Shown here: in pieces, positions 1 through 12,061 of the stretch
Numbering within the stretch: the first letter of the stretch is position 1
How the letters are laid out: each line of letters opens with the position of its first letter
Assembly (NCBI GenBank): GCA_016125505.1
Contig: WGLP01000003.1
Span: 434,001 to 498,000, forward strand
DNA length: 64,000 bases
From: Gammaproteobacteria bacterium
GTDB lineage: Bacteria > Pseudomonadota > Gammaproteobacteria > UBA6429 > Thiohalophilaceae
Direction: 5' to 3'
Translations under genes and position numbers: made by a program
The notes under the pieces: model-generated
What the model was told of the DNA's origin: nothing
Databases searched by the model: none
Seen by the model: only the letters and a program-made list of their open reading frames with translations

Positions 1-1301
1 ACCGTCTGGCCGTTGCGCAATTCGCTGCGCAGCGGCATCAGGCGTCGATCGATCTTGACCGCAACGCACTGGTTACCCACATCGGTATGCACCGCATAGG
101 CGAAATCAACTGCCGTCGCGCCGCGCGGCAAGGCCATGATCATGCCCTTGGGGGTAAAGACATAAACCTCATCCGGGAACAGATCGACCTTGACGTTTTC
201 CAGAAACTCCATGGAGTTGCCGGCACGCTGCTGAATCTCCAATAAATCGAGCAACCACTGACGCGCGCGCGCCTGCGCACTGTTGCTGCTCTCATCGCCG
301 CTCTTGTACAACCAGTGTGCGGCAATACCGGCCTCGGCCACGCGGTGCATGTCTTCGGTGCGGATCTGCACCTCGATAGGCACACCGTAGGGACTGAACA
401 ATACCGTGTGCAGCGATTGATAACCGTTGGCCTTGGGGATGGCGATGTAATCCTTGAAGCGACCCGGCACCGGCTTGTACAGGTTATGCACGACACCCAG
501 TACGCGATAACACATATCCACCGACTCGACGATAATGCGAAACGCGTACACATCCATGATCTCGTTGAACGGTACCTGTTTCTCACGCATCTTGTTGTAA
601 ATGCCGTACAGGTGCTTCTCCCGGCCAATCACCTGGCCGCCAAGACCTTCCTGCTTGATGCGTTCGGTGATCGAACTCTCGATCTTGCTGACGATCTCCT
701 TGCGGTTACCGCGCGACTTCTTCATGCGGTCGGCGATCACGCGATAACGCAGCGGATACAGGGCGGCGAAGCCCAGCTCTTCCAGTTCCAGACGCACCCG
801 GTTCATGCCCAGGCGATTGGCAATGGGTGCATAGATCTCCAGCGTCTCGCGGGCGATACGACGGCGCTTGTCGGGGCGCATGGCGCCCAGGGTACGCATG
901 TTGTGCAGACGATCGGCGAGCTTGACCAGGATGACGCGGATGTCCCGTGTCATCGCCAGGATCATCTTGCGGAAGTTTTCGGCCTGGGCCTCGATGCGTG
1001 ATTCAAATTCGATGTTGGTGAGTTTGCTGACGCCGTCGACCAGCTCCGCCACCTCCTCGCCAAACAACTTGATGATTTGTTCCTTGGCGGTGGGGGTGTC
1101 TTCGATAACGTCGTGCAGCAGGGCGGCGATGAGGCTCTTGGTGTCCATGCGCATCTCCGCCAGGATCTGCGCCACGGCCACCGGATGATAGATATACGGC
1201 TCGCCGCTGGCGCGCGACTGACCGTCGTGCGCCTCGGCACCAAATAAATAAGCCCGATAAACCTCCGCGATTTGATCGGGCTCAAGATAGTCCTCCAGCA
1301 T
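1..1301 (-). CDS. spoT: Bifunctional (p)ppGpp synthetase/hydrolase SpoT, 3' end outside window
   Basis: This enzyme makes and degrades (p)ppGpp, the stringent-response alarmone, in the cytoplasm. About 433 N-terminal residues are visible. An HD hydrolase domain carries HDVIEDT at residues 63-69. The synthetase domain has GRFKDYIAIPKANGYQSLHT near residues 285-305, and the TGS domain begins near residue 375 and runs off the edge. Intact HD and synthetase signatures argue for SpoT/Rel rather than a hydrolase-dead RelA. The frame continues in phase from the rpoZ stop codon, so the true start lies downstream of it. I chose the ATG giving MLEDYLEPDQ, the first standard start compatible with family alignment. 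The gene follows gmk and rpoZ as in E. coli, so co-transcription is likely. Confidence 0.95.
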   Translation of the reverse strand, partial: MLEDYLEPDQIAEVYRAYLFGAEAHDGQSRASGEPYIYHPVAVAQILAEMRMDTKSLIAALLHDVIEDTPTAKEQIIKLFGEEVAELVDGVSKLTNIEFESRIEAQAENFRKMILAMTRDIRVILVKLADRLHNMRTLGAMRPDKRRRIARETLEIYAPIANRLGMNRVRLELEELGFAALYPLRYRVIADRMKKSRGNRKEIVSKIESSITERIKQEGLGGQVIGREKHLYGIYNKMREKQVPFNEIMDVYAFRIIVESVDMCYRVLGVVHNLYKPVPGRFKDYIAIPKANGYQSLHTVLFSPYGVPIEVQIRTEDMHRVAEAGIAAHWLYKSGDESSNSAQARARQWLLDLLEIQQRAGNSMEFLENVKVDLFPDEVYVFTPKGMIMALPRGATAVDFAYAVHTDVGNQCVAVKIDRRLMPLRSELRNGQT

Positions 1302-1388
1302 TTCGCACAGGTGACTGATGCGAAAAGCGGTCGGATCCCCGTTGGGGGTAAGCTCTGTTATTGGCGTAGCAATTGCCGACGCTCCCGC

Positions 1389-1718
1389 TTATTCCTCGCC
1401 GCTGTCTTCCACGACCGGGCCAGCGGCCTCTTCAACGTCAGGCGGGACCATGTCCACGCCCGGGACAATCTCCATATCTTCCGCGGTAACCTCAACGCCC
1501 GCGGCCTGGGCCTTGGTCTCTTCCTCATCGAGGATCTTGTTGTCGACCAGGCCTTCGGCGATTTCACGCAGGGCCAGCACGGTGGGTTTGTCATTTTCCC
1601 AGGGCAGCATGGGCTCCTTGCCATACACCAACTGGCGGGAGCGCTTGGTTGCCAGCAGCACCAGCTCAAAACGGTTCGCAACGTGGTCTAGACAGTCTTC
1701 TACGGTTACACGGGCCAT
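1389..1718 (-). CDS. rpoZ: RNA polymerase omega subunit
   Basis: Omega helps assemble the beta' subunit into RNA polymerase and, in proteobacteria, contributes to ppGpp site 1. The 109-residue product begins [20 protein letters not shown], the standard omega N-terminus, followed by the conserved ATKRSRQL segment. The C-terminal tail is acidic and longer than in the 91-residue E. coli protein. It lies between gmk and spoT on the same strand, an arrangement conserved in gammaproteobacteria. Family and start are secure. Confidence 0.97.
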   Translation of the reverse strand: MARVTVEDCLDHVANRFELVLLATKRSRQLVYGKEPMLPWENDKPTVLALREIAEGLVDNKILDEEETKAQAAGVEVTAEDMEIVPGVDMVPPDVEEAAGPVVEDSGEE

Positions 1719-1805
1719 GCACTACTCCTAAGTATCTGAATTCATTAAGCCACAAACGGGGCGCGCCTATGCGCGGGACTGGCGATTATACTGGCGAACC
1801 CTTGT

Positions 1806-3481
<1,676 letters not shown>

Positions 3482-3649
3482 GCTCGGTGGGCCCCCGGGT
3501 GCGGTTAATGAGGGGAGAAGTCTACTCGCGACTCAATCTGGCGGCAAATCAGCCGACATACTACTCTGTCACAACCAACCCGCTGATGATTTTGCTATGA
3601 TTCGCGGCATGCCCCGAGATACTTATATATATGTTCAAAGCTTGAGCTG

Positions 3650-4573
3650 GTGATCACCATGGCCACCGTGATGCACAGCCCCGAACATTCCCTGCCCCCC
3701 GGCACCCGCCTCGATGATTTTGTGATCGAGCGTATCCTCGGCGGCGGCGGCTTTAGCATCGTCTATCTCGCGATCTCCACACACGACAATACCCCGGTCG
3801 TGATCAAGGAGTACATGCCCAGCTCCCTCGCCACCCGCGATGCGAACATGTCGGTGATCCCCTCGACCGAACAAAATACCGAACGCTTCAATCATGGCCG
3901 CCGTCTGTTTTTCCAGGAGGCCAGCACACTCACGACACTCAAGCACGCCAACATCGTCAACGTGATCAATTTTTTCCGCGCCAATGGCACGGTTTACATG
4001 GTCATGGAATACGAAGAAGGCGTGAACATGCAGGCCTATATCAAAAAACACAACGGCAATCTGAGCGAGCCGTTTCTCAAGGCGGTGTTCCTGCCCTTGC
4101 TCGACGGTCTGCAAATGATCCATAGCCGCGGTCTGCTGCACCTCGACATCAAACCCAGCAACATTCATTTGCGCAGCGGGGCAAATCCCTTGTTGCTGGA
4201 CTTCGGCGCCGTGCATGAAATCATGCAGACCCGTCAGTTCCAGCCGAACCAGGTGATCACCCCGGGCTTCTCGCCCATCGAACAACTCGATCCCGGCGGG
4301 TATGTCGGGCCCTGGACCGACATCTACGCCATCGGCGCGACCATCCGCGCCTGCATCGAAGGCATATCACCGCCACCCTCGCCGCAACGCCGCGAAAAGG
4401 ACATGCTGCGGCCGGCGGTGAGCGCCTTCAAGAAAAGATATTCGCAACACCTGCTGGAGGCCGTAGACTGGGCCATGGAAGTCGATCCCCTGCTACGCCC
4501 GCAGTCAGTGGATAAATTGATCGAGGCCTTGCACGGCAAGGCACCCAAGCAGGACAAGAAGAGTCTGTTTTAA
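3650..4573 (+). CDS. Serine/threonine protein kinase, non-RD type
   Basis: This is a soluble Hanks-type kinase of 307 residues with no membrane segment. Seen are the glycine loop LGGGGFSIV (30-38), the presumed ATP lysine in VVIKEY (Lys53), a helix-C glutamate in FFQEAS (Glu90), the catalytic loop HLDIKPSN (164-171), DFG at 184-186, and a substrate-loop motif GFSPIEQ. Leu replaces the Arg of the usual HRD triad. The GTG at 3650 opens the frame, but ATG at 3659 or 3671 could be the true start. A PP2C phosphatase follows 9 bp downstream and an FHA protein lies in the same run, which suggests one phospho-signalling circuit. Targets are unknown. Confidence 0.9.
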   Translation: MITMATVMHSPEHSLPPGTRLDDFVIERILGGGGFSIVYLAISTHDNTPVVIKEYMPSSLATRDANMSVIPSTEQNTERFNHGRRLFFQEASTLTTLKHANIVNVINFFRANGTVYMVMEYEEGVNMQAYIKKHNGNLSEPFLKAVFLPLLDGLQMIHSRGLLHLDIKPSNIHLRSGANPLLLDFGAVHEIMQTRQFQPNQVITPGFSPIEQLDPGGYVGPWTDIYAIGATIRACIEGISPPPSPQRREKDMLRPAVSAFKKRYSQHLLEAVDWAMEVDPLLRPQSVDKLIEALHGKAPKQDKKSLF

Positions 4574-4582
4574 CGAGTCGAC

Positions 4583-5452
4583 ATGCAATACGTAATCGCA
4601 CGCAGCAGTCGTCTGGGCAACCGGACCATCAATCAGGATCGCGTCGCCGCCCTGGAACGCGACAATACCGTTATGCTGGTGCTTGGTGACGGGCTGGGTG
4701 GCAAGGCCGGTGGTGAAGTCGCCGCCCAGGTCATGGTGGATACGATTGCCAATGCCTTCAAACGTGTCCCGCTGCCGATCAGTAATCCCAAGGAATTTCT
4801 CACTGATGTGCTGCACCTCGCGCACCATGCCGTGATCGCGGCAGGTAAAAAAGTCGATCCGCCGATCAATCCCGGCACCACGGCGGTCTTGTGTCTGGTG
4901 CAGGATGGCAGCGCCTGGTGGGCGCACGTCGGTGACAGCCGGCTCTATTTGTTTCGCGGCGGTGTCCCCATCTATCGCACGCGCGACCACTCCTTCGTGG
5001 AAAAGCTGGTGGAGCGCGGCCATCTCAGTAATGACGATCGCAGCACACACCCCTTGCGCAATTACATGACCCGCTGCATCGGTCTGTCTAACAGTGTGCC
5101 GGAAGTCTCGGTGAGCAATGAAGTCGCCCTGCATGCCGGCGACGTCATCATGCTGTGCTCCGACGGTATGTGGGAACCGATAGATGAAATGCAGCTGGGC
5201 ATGAAATTGCTCGATGGCCGCCTCAGCGATGCCCTGGATAAGCTCGCGCAACAGGCGGAAGAGATCAATTATCCCAGCAGCGACAACATCAGCGCCGTGG
5301 CGATTCAAATCATGTCGCTGCAGTTGATCGGCCGCGCCATCAATGATGGAATCGATAAACAGGTCGCACATGCCGCGCAACTGGATCCGGTGGAGAACGC
5401 GATCGATGTCATCGAGCAGACGTTCAAGCTCTATGAACACGAAATGAAATAA
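4583..5452 (+). CDS. PP2C-family protein serine/threonine phosphatase
   Basis: This is a metal-dependent phosphatase expected to reverse the neighbouring kinase. The 289-residue product shows the family motifs in order: NQD (17-19), DGLGG (36-40), GTTAV, HVGDSRLY, CSDGMW and SDNISAV. All metal-binding aspartates appear present. About 45 residues beyond the last motif form an extension without recognisable motifs. It resembles the PppA/Stp group. The close spacing to the kinase (9 bp) implies co-expression. Confidence 0.93.
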   Translation: MQYVIARSSRLGNRTINQDRVAALERDNTVMLVLGDGLGGKAGGEVAAQVMVDTIANAFKRVPLPISNPKEFLTDVLHLAHHAVIAAGKKVDPPINPGTTAVLCLVQDGSAWWAHVGDSRLYLFRGGVPIYRTRDHSFVEKLVERGHLSNDDRSTHPLRNYMTRCIGLSNSVPEVSVSNEVALHAGDVIMLCSDGMWEPIDEMQLGMKLLDGRLSDALDKLAQQAEEINYPSSDNISAVAIQIMSLQLIGRAINDGIDKQVAHAAQLDPVENAIDVIEQTFKLYEHEMK

Positions 5453-5532
5453 CCACCACACCCTAGCCAGTAAGGTCATCACTGGTTATCCTATTGGCCC
5501 GCCGTCAGGCCAACCACACTACAGGTATTACT

Positions 5533-6249
<717 letters not shown>

Positions 6250-6251
6250 TC

Positions 6252-6845
6252 ATGAAAAAGATCGTGCTCGCCAGCAGCAACAAGGGCAAGGTCCGCGAAA
6301 TCGGACAATTGCTTGCACACCTGGATATCGAGGTCGTACCGCAATCGGAATTCGGCGTGCAGGATGCCGAGGAGACCGGACTGAGTTTTGTCGAGAACGC
6401 CATCCTCAAGGCACGCAACGCCGCGCAACATACCGGGCTGCCCGCCATTGCCGACGACTCCGGCCTCGAGGTCGATGCTCTCAGAGGTGCACCGGGCATT
6501 TATTCCGCGCGTTACGCCGGCGTGGGTGCCAGCGACAGCGCCAATGTACAAAAGCTGCTGGACGAATTGAACAAGTTAGGCGAAGTCCCGCGTACCGCCC
6601 GCTTCCAGTGCCTGATGGTGTATGTCCGTCACGCGGAGGATCCAACCCCCTTGATCTGCCAGGGTACCTGGGAGGGCGTGATCGTCGATACCCCGCAAGG
6701 CGACAATGGCTTTGGCTACGATCCGATCTTTTACGTCATAACCGATAAATGCACCGCCGCGCAATTGCCGGCGGAACGCAAGAACGCCCTGAGCCATCGC
6801 GGCCAGGCGCTGCAGTGCCTGCTGGACAAATTAGCCAAAGCCTAA
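6252..6845 (+). CDS. rdgB: RdgB/HAM1 non-canonical purine NTP pyrophosphatase
   Basis: This enzyme hydrolyses dITP, ITP and XTP to monophosphates, keeping deaminated purines out of DNA and RNA. The 197-residue protein has [10 protein letters not shown] (9-18), [25 protein letters not shown] and [11 protein letters not shown], all diagnostic. ATG 6252 is preferred over the in-frame TTG at 6246, which overlaps the rph stop. The rph-rdgB(-hemW) order is common in gammaproteobacteria. Here two extra genes separate rdgB from hemW. Confidence 0.97.
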   Translation: MKKIVLASSNKGKVREIGQLLAHLDIEVVPQSEFGVQDAEETGLSFVENAILKARNAAQHTGLPAIADDSGLEVDALRGAPGIYSARYAGVGASDSANVQKLLDELNKLGEVPRTARFQCLMVYVRHAEDPTPLICQGTWEGVIVDTPQGDNGFGYDPIFYVITDKCTAAQLPAERKNALSHRGQALQCLLDKLAKA

Positions 6846-6857
6846 TTAAATAGGTGT

Positions 6858-8138
6858 ATGAACCGACCCTGTCACGCCGTCCGGCACCGGATTATCTTTC
6901 TACTCTCGCTTGTTTTCCTTGGCCTGACGACGATCACACCGGCCCATGCCGTCACCACCGAGAGCGTATTCAACCGCTTCAAGGATCGTTTGCTGCAAAT
7001 CCGGATTATCGACAAGGCGACCAACTCCAAGTCGGTCATCGGCAGCGGTTTCTTTGTCGATGAACACGGCACCATCGTCACCAATTTTCATGTCGTCTCG
7101 CGCCAGGTATTCAAACCAGAAGACTACCGGATTGAATACGTTACCGAAGATAACCGGGCGCATCCGGCGCAGCTGCTCAACATCGACGTGATCCACGATC
7201 TCGCCCTGCTCCGTGGCGACAGCGCGGAGACGCCCTCGTTGTACCTGCGCGAGCGTAAACTGGAGAAGGGCGAACGCATTTATACCCTGGGCGACCCGCT
7301 TGACCTTGGCATGACCATTGTCGAAGGCACGTATAACGGTTTGACCGATGACACCATGCACGAGCGCATCCTGCTCGCCGGCGCCCTCAACCCCGGCATG
7401 AGCGGCGGCCCATCGATCACCGAAGACGGCACCATCATCGGCGTCAATGTCGCCACCGCCGGTAACAGCATCGGTTTCCTGGTGCCGGAGAAATTTCTGC
7501 GCAGCCTGGCTCGCGAGAACAAGAGCGTCCCGGTCAAGGATTACATGCAGGTCATTCGCCAGCAGTTGTTCGACAACCAGAACATCTATATCAAGGCCCT
7601 GTTGCAAAAACCCTTCCCCGTGAAACAACTGGATAACTATACCGTCCCGGGGCGCCTCGCCCGCTATATCAATTGCTGGGGCGACTCCGGCGATGACCAT
7701 GGACCGTACACCACCGCCGACGATTACTGCGCGATCAAGAACACGATCTTTCTCAACTCGCGCATGAGCACCGGCGAGATCCGATACAACCATCACCTGA
7801 TCAAAAGCGACAGCCTCAATCGCATTCGTTTTTACAACCTGATGGAAGATTATTTCACGTCACCGCAGACCTCGTTGAGCGGCGGCAAGGATGACTTTAC
7901 CGAATTTCAATGCAAGACCGAGTTCGTACAAAAGGACAAACTTAAATTGAAGACGGCCCTCTGTCTGCGCCGTTACAAGGCCTTCGACGGCCTGTATGAC
8001 ATGGTCCTGCACAGCGCCAGCGTGACTGAAAACGACCGCGGCCTGATCACCACGCTGGTCTTGTCCGGCGTGAGTTACGATAACGCCATCGCCTTCGCCA
8101 AGGCCTACCTGGAGTCACTGGCATGGAAGCCCCGCTGA
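6858..8138 (+). CDS. Secreted trypsin-like serine protease
   Basis: The 426-residue protein begins with a signal peptide (hydrophobic core near residues 12-25, likely cleavage after AHA). A chymotrypsin-fold protease follows, with triad positions visible in TNFHVV (His), HDLALLR (Asp) and NPGMSGGPS (Ser). The C-terminal half, about 190 residues, has no motif I recognise and no PDZ repeat. The gene overlaps the next by 16 bp, which argues for translational coupling with the FHA membrane protein. A periplasmic role linked to the kinase/phosphatase set is inferred from context only. Confidence 0.85.
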   Translation: MNRPCHAVRHRIIFLLSLVFLGLTTITPAHAVTTESVFNRFKDRLLQIRIIDKATNSKSVIGSGFFVDEHGTIVTNFHVVSRQVFKPEDYRIEYVTEDNRAHPAQLLNIDVIHDLALLRGDSAETPSLYLRERKLEKGERIYTLGDPLDLGMTIVEGTYNGLTDDTMHERILLAGALNPGMSGGPSITEDGTIIGVNVATAGNSIGFLVPEKFLRSLARENKSVPVKDYMQVIRQQLFDNQNIYIKALLQKPFPVKQLDNYTVPGRLARYINCWGDSGDDHGPYTTADDYCAIKNTIFLNSRMSTGEIRYNHHLIKSDSLNRIRFYNLMEDYFTSPQTSLSGGKDDFTEFQCKTEFVQKDKLKLKTALCLRRYKAFDGLYDMVLHSASVTENDRGLITTLVLSGVSYDNAIAFAKAYLESLAWKPR

Positions 8139-9088
8139 TCCTCGAAATCCTCGATCGCTTCGGCAAGGTGCGGGAACGGCACCGGCTGGATCGGTTTCCG
8201 ATCCGCATCGGCCGCGCCTACGATAACGATGTCATTCTGGATGACCCTTACGTCTCGCCCCATCATCTGGAACTCCTGCAGGACGGCAATGGCCATGTCC
8301 TGATCACGGACCTCAACAGCGAAAACGGCCTGTTCAGCCTGCACCCGCTGGCACGCCATGATGTTCTGACCGTGGAGGACAATCAACGCGTCCGCATCGG
8401 GCATACCGATATCCGCGTACGCTCAACGGCGTTTCCCATCCGCGAAACCGTGATCGACCGCGTGCGCCCGAGCCAGGTGCATTTATTGTTTACCAACATG
8501 GTCATGCTGCCTGTCTTCTGGTTACTGACCGCCGGTGTGTTTCTCGAATTTTATTACCTGCAGAGTTATCGCGAGGTCACGTTCAATAGTCTGGTCAGCC
8601 AGATCCTGCCCTTGTTTATTTTCATCTTCGCCTGGTCCTGTGGCTGGTCCATTGTCAGCAAGATCGTCACTCACAAATTCTATTTCAGTTATCACGCGAT
8701 CCTGACAGCACTGGTCATGGCCGGTTTCTATCTGGTTGAACCCCTGTTCGAATACGTGGAATTTCTCTTCCCGATTAACGGTCTCGCGGATTATCTCAGC
8801 CTGATCTCGGACCTGGGCCTGCCCATGATCCTGCTCTATGGCAACCTGCGCCAGAGCACCCCGCTGAGCAAGCGCAGCGCGCGGATCACGGCAATCGTCT
8901 CCACTGTACTGGTCATCGGCGTGCTGCATTTGATCGCCTTTGTGCATCAGCCGGAGTTCAACAGCCGGCCGCAGTTCTCGAGTGTGCTCAAGGCGCCGAT
9001 GTTCGCACCATCTGGTGGCGAGAGCATCGACCAGTTCTTTGCCGACACCAAGGCCCTGAGCGAATTCGATATCGAACCGGACAAGTAG
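8123..9088 (+). CDS. FHA-domain protein with C-terminal membrane region
   Basis: An N-terminal forkhead-associated domain (about residues 8-100) shows RIGRAYDNDVILDD, SPHHLEL and NSENG, the phosphothreonine-binding signatures. The rest is hydrophobic, with four to six predicted membrane spans from about residue 118 (for example LPVFWLLTAGVFLEF), ending in a polar tail. The FHA domain should therefore sit in the cytoplasm, where it could bind substrates of the kinase encoded 4 kb upstream. The gene starts inside the protease gene. I do not recognise a named family for the membrane part. Confidence 0.85.
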   Translation: MEAPLILEILDRFGKVRERHRLDRFPIRIGRAYDNDVILDDPYVSPHHLELLQDGNGHVLITDLNSENGLFSLHPLARHDVLTVEDNQRVRIGHTDIRVRSTAFPIRETVIDRVRPSQVHLLFTNMVMLPVFWLLTAGVFLEFYYLQSYREVTFNSLVSQILPLFIFIFAWSCGWSIVSKIVTHKFYFSYHAILTALVMAGFYLVEPLFEYVEFLFPINGLADYLSLISDLGLPMILLYGNLRQSTPLSKRSARITAIVSTVLVIGVLHLIAFVHQPEFNSRPQFSSVLKAPMFAPSGGESIDQFFADTKALSEFDIEPDK

Positions 9089-9110
9089 GCGTGAACACGC
9101 TGTCCTGATC

Positions 9111-10286
9111 ATGCAACACTTCACACAATTGCCACCGCTTGCGCTGTACCTCCATTTTCCCTGGTGCGTGCGCAAGTGCCCGTATTGCGATTTTAATTCC
9201 CATGAGGCCAAGGACGCCCTGCCCGAGGCGGCTTACATCGATGCCCTGCTGCAGGACCTGGAGCAGGAACTCCCGGCAATCTGGGGGCGTTCCATTGTGA
9301 GTATCTTCATGGGTGGCGGCACACCGAGCCTGTTCAGCCCTGAGGCCATGGATCGACTACTCTCGGCATTACGCGCCCGCCTGAATTTTCCGGCGAATAT
9401 CGAGATCACCATGGAGGCGAATCCCGGCACGATCGAGCGCGACAAGTTCGCCGAGTTCCGCGCCGCCGGGATCAATCGCCTGTCCATCGGCGTGCAAAGT
9501 TTTCAGGACGAGTTCCTGACAAAACTGGGCCGCATCCATAGCGCACGTGACGCCATCCGTGCCGCCGAAACCGCCCACAAGGTTGGGCTGGAGAATTTCA
9601 ATCTGGACCTGATGTACGCCCTGCCGGGACAGACTCTGCCACAGGCGCAGGCCGATATTGCCACGGCCATCGACCTCTATCCGAGCCACATCTCGTACTA
9701 CCAGTTGACCATCGAACCCAATACCTTTTTTTATCATCAGCCGCCGACGCTGCCCGACGATGAGCTCACCCATGACATCGAGACCCGGAACCGTGCACGC
9801 CTCGCTGAGGCAGGTTACGTGCGTTATGAAATCTCGGCCTATGCCCGCAACAACCAGCGTTGCGTACATAACATGAATTACTGGCAATTCGGCGATTATC
9901 TCGGGATCGGTGCCGGGGCCCACGGCAAACTGAGCGATGCCCATCAGCAACAGATTAGCCGCAGTTGGAAAGTCAAAAACCCGCGTGACTATCTCGCGAG
10001 TGCAGGCACGCCGCAACGCATCGGCGGCAGCTCGATTCTCAGCGCGGAAGACACCAGTTTCGAGTTCATGTTGAATGCGCTGCGCCTGATCGACGGGGTC
10101 GACACCGCACTGTTCGAACAACACACGGGCCTGTCCTTAAGCCAGATCGAAGACACGCTGGCACGCGCGCAGGAACGGGAACTGCTGGAGCTGCGCACCA
10201 ATATGATCCGGCCCACGCCGCGCGGCCTGGATTACCTCAACGACCTGACGGGCATGTTCCTGCAGGAGACCGCCGATGCTGGATGA
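9111..10286 (+). CDS. hemW: Radical SAM heme chaperone HemW
   Basis: HemW delivers heme to respiratory proteins and was long misannotated as an anaerobic coproporphyrinogen oxidase. The 391-residue product has the radical SAM cluster motif C-x3-C-x2-C (Cys19, Cys23, Cys26), MGGGTPSLF and EANPGTIE, and SIGVQSFQDEFL. It lacks the N-terminal extension of HemN. The 3' end overlaps the next gene by 11 bp. Confidence 0.93.
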   Translation: MQHFTQLPPLALYLHFPWCVRKCPYCDFNSHEAKDALPEAAYIDALLQDLEQELPAIWGRSIVSIFMGGGTPSLFSPEAMDRLLSALRARLNFPANIEITMEANPGTIERDKFAEFRAAGINRLSIGVQSFQDEFLTKLGRIHSARDAIRAAETAHKVGLENFNLDLMYALPGQTLPQAQADIATAIDLYPSHISYYQLTIEPNTFFYHQPPTLPDDELTHDIETRNRARLAEAGYVRYEISAYARNNQRCVHNMNYWQFGDYLGIGAGAHGKLSDAHQQQISRSWKVKNPRDYLASAGTPQRIGGSSILSAEDTSFEFMLNALRLIDGVDTALFEQHTGLSLSQIEDTLARAQERELLELRTNMIRPTPRGLDYLNDLTGMFLQETADAG

Positions 10287-10464
10287 AGTCGAAGTCATGT
10301 GCCCCTATTGCGGCGAGCGCTTTACCACCCTGATGGATACCAGTATCGATCAGCAGGAATACATCGAAGACTGCCAGGTCTGCTGCAACCCTATCGTCTT
10401 CGAAGTCAGACTTGATACAATAAGCGGCGAACCCACACTGACAACCCGACGCGATAATGACTGA
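10276..10464 (+). CDS. CPXCG-motif cysteine-rich small protein
   Basis: This 62-residue protein has MCPYCGE near the N-terminus and DCQVCCNP in the centre, forming a likely four-cysteine zinc site. It matches the CPXCG cysteine-rich family, which is widespread in proteobacteria and of unknown function. It overlaps hemW by 11 bp and the following Rof-like gene by 8 bp, so the three are almost certainly co-translated. Confidence 0.88.
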   Translation: MLDEVEVMCPYCGERFTTLMDTSIDQQEYIEDCQVCCNPIVFEVRLDTISGEPTLTTRRDND

Positions 10465-10720
10465 CGATATCGAACCTTATAAGCCCATTGCCTGCGGCCT
10501 CTACAGCGAGTACGAACTGGCGATTATGCGCCGCATCCATTTGCGCCTGGGCTGGGTCGATGCGCAAGGTCAGCAATACATTGGTAATGTGCTCCCGCTG
10601 GATCTGCAGACCCGCGAGCGCGTTGAGTACCTGCTGGTCCGCGCCATCGACGGCGCCCGGCACGAAATACGTCTCGACAAGATCATCAGCAGCAATGTCC
10701 GGGAGGCCGTCGCGCAATAG
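10457..10720 (+). CDS. Rof (YaeO)-like Rho-binding antiterminator
   Basis: The 87-residue protein aligns by eye with E. coli Rof, which binds Rho and inhibits termination. Shared features are YKPIACGLYSEYELA (E. coli YQPINCDDYDNLELA), the central beta-rich region, VEYLLV and a final ARHEIRLDKI (E. coli TRELRLDKI). The start overlaps the end of the CPXCG gene (8 bp). The neighbouring genes give no hint of what Rho-dependent transcript it would affect. Confidence 0.8.
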   Translation: MTDDIEPYKPIACGLYSEYELAIMRRIHLRLGWVDAQGQQYIGNVLPLDLQTRERVEYLLVRAIDGARHEIRLDKIISSNVREAVAQ

Positions 10721-10786
10721 CAGACGCCCCAGGTTTCACTCGTCGGCACCAAGGCAACTCAGCACAAAGGTGTTCCTGGTAAACAC

Positions 10787-11146
10787 ATGAAACACACTCA
10801 CTACAGCGACATTCCCGCCTTCGTCACCAAAGACGGTTCGCTGATCCGCGAACTCATGCACCCCTCGCAGCACGCCAGTCGCCAGCAGAGTCTGGCTGAA
10901 GCCATCGTGCAGCTTGGACAGAAGACAGCGCTGCATCGGCACCAGCGCACGGAAGAGTTGTATCACATCACCGCCGGAAACGGCCGCATGACCCTGGGCG
11001 AAGAAACCTTTCCGGTCCAGGCGGGCGATACGATCTGTATCGCGCCCGGCACACCGCACTGCATCGAAAATACCGGCGCCAGCGATTTGCATATCCTGTG
11101 CAGTTGTACGCCGGCTTACAGCCACGACGACACGGAGATTTTATAA
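10787..11146 (+). CDS. Cupin-domain protein
   Basis: This is a single-domain cupin of 119 residues. The first cupin motif region [20 protein letters not shown] supplies His and Glu metal ligands, and the second is [13 protein letters not shown]. It belongs to the mannose-6-phosphate-isomerase-like small cupins. Its stop codon overlaps the start of the sugar kinase gene (TAATG), suggesting the two act together, perhaps on a sugar. The substrate is unknown. Confidence 0.85.
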   Translation: MKHTHYSDIPAFVTKDGSLIRELMHPSQHASRQQSLAEAIVQLGQKTALHRHQRTEELYHITAGNGRMTLGEETFPVQAGDTICIAPGTPHCIENTGASDLHILCSCTPAYSHDDTEIL

Positions 11147-12048
11147 TGCGTATTGGCATCGACCTCGGCGGCACCAAGATCGAAGGCATTGCACTGGATG
11201 ATAATGGCGGGATCCTCTACCGCGAGCGCATCGATACCCCGCGCGACGACTACCGCGCCACCGTCGATGCCATTTGCCAGTTGATCAATACCATCGAACA
11301 GCAGACCAACCTGCAAGGCTCTATCGGCATCGGCATTCCCGGCACGATCTCGCCCGCCACCGGCCTGGTGAAAAACGCCAACTCCACCTGGCTCATCGGC
11401 CAGCCGCTCAACAAGGATCTCGAGGCGCAACTACAACGTCCGGTGCGTATCGCCAATGACGCCAACTGTTTTGCCGTCTCCGAGGCCGTCGATGGCGCAG
11501 CCAAAGGCGCCGAGATCGTCTTCGGTGTGATCATCGGTACCGGTACCGGCGGCGGGATCTGCATCAACGGCAAACCGCTGGTGGGGGCCAACGCCATCGG
11601 CGGTGAGTGGGGACACAACCCCTTGCCCTGGCCGCAGCCCGATGAATTGCCCGGTCCCAAGTGTTACTGCGGATTGCACGGCTGTATCGAGACCTGGTTA
11701 TCCGGTACCGGCTTCACTAATCGCTTTCGCGAATACACCGGCAAAAGCCTGCGCGCACCGGAGATCATCGCCCTGGCGGAACAGGGTGACGCACAGGCCG
11801 AACAGGCCATGCAACAATACGAACAGCGCATGGCGCGCGCCCTGGCCAGCATCATCAACGTCATCGACCCGCAGGTGATCGTGTTGGGCGGCGGCATGTC
11901 CAATGTGCAACGCCTCTATGACGCGGTGCCCAGACTCTGGGGCGAGTACGTATTCTCGGATCGCGTCGACACAAAACTGATCCCACCGAAACACGGTGAT
12001 TCCAGTGGTGTGCGCGGCGCGGCGTGGTTGTGGGGAAAAGAGCCCTAA
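11146..12048 (+). CDS. ROK-family sugar kinase, fructokinase-like
   Basis: This 300-residue ROK protein phosphorylates a hexose with ATP. Visible are the phosphate-binding motif DLGGTKIEG (6-14), [11 protein letters not shown], the catalytic-loop [12 protein letters not shown], and the ROK zinc motif [12 protein letters not shown]. The sequence most resembles fructokinase Mak and its NagK relatives. The in-frame ORF extends upstream to 11098, but ATG 11146 starts the conserved domain and overlaps the cupin stop by 1 bp. Fructose as substrate is a guess from similarity. Confidence 0.88.
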   Translation: MRIGIDLGGTKIEGIALDDNGGILYRERIDTPRDDYRATVDAICQLINTIEQQTNLQGSIGIGIPGTISPATGLVKNANSTWLIGQPLNKDLEAQLQRPVRIANDANCFAVSEAVDGAAKGAEIVFGVIIGTGTGGGICINGKPLVGANAIGGEWGHNPLPWPQPDELPGPKCYCGLHGCIETWLSGTGFTNRFREYTGKSLRAPEIIALAEQGDAQAEQAMQQYEQRMARALASIINVIDPQVIVLGGGMSNVQRLYDAVPRLWGEYVFSDRVDTKLIPPKHGDSSGVRGAAWLWGKEP

Positions 12049-12061
12049 TCAGTTTGAAACG

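Noticed and set aside
315..1001. 228-codon plus-strand ORF inside spoT
   Set aside because: It is a mirror frame of spoT, with no ribosome-binding site and no family resemblance.
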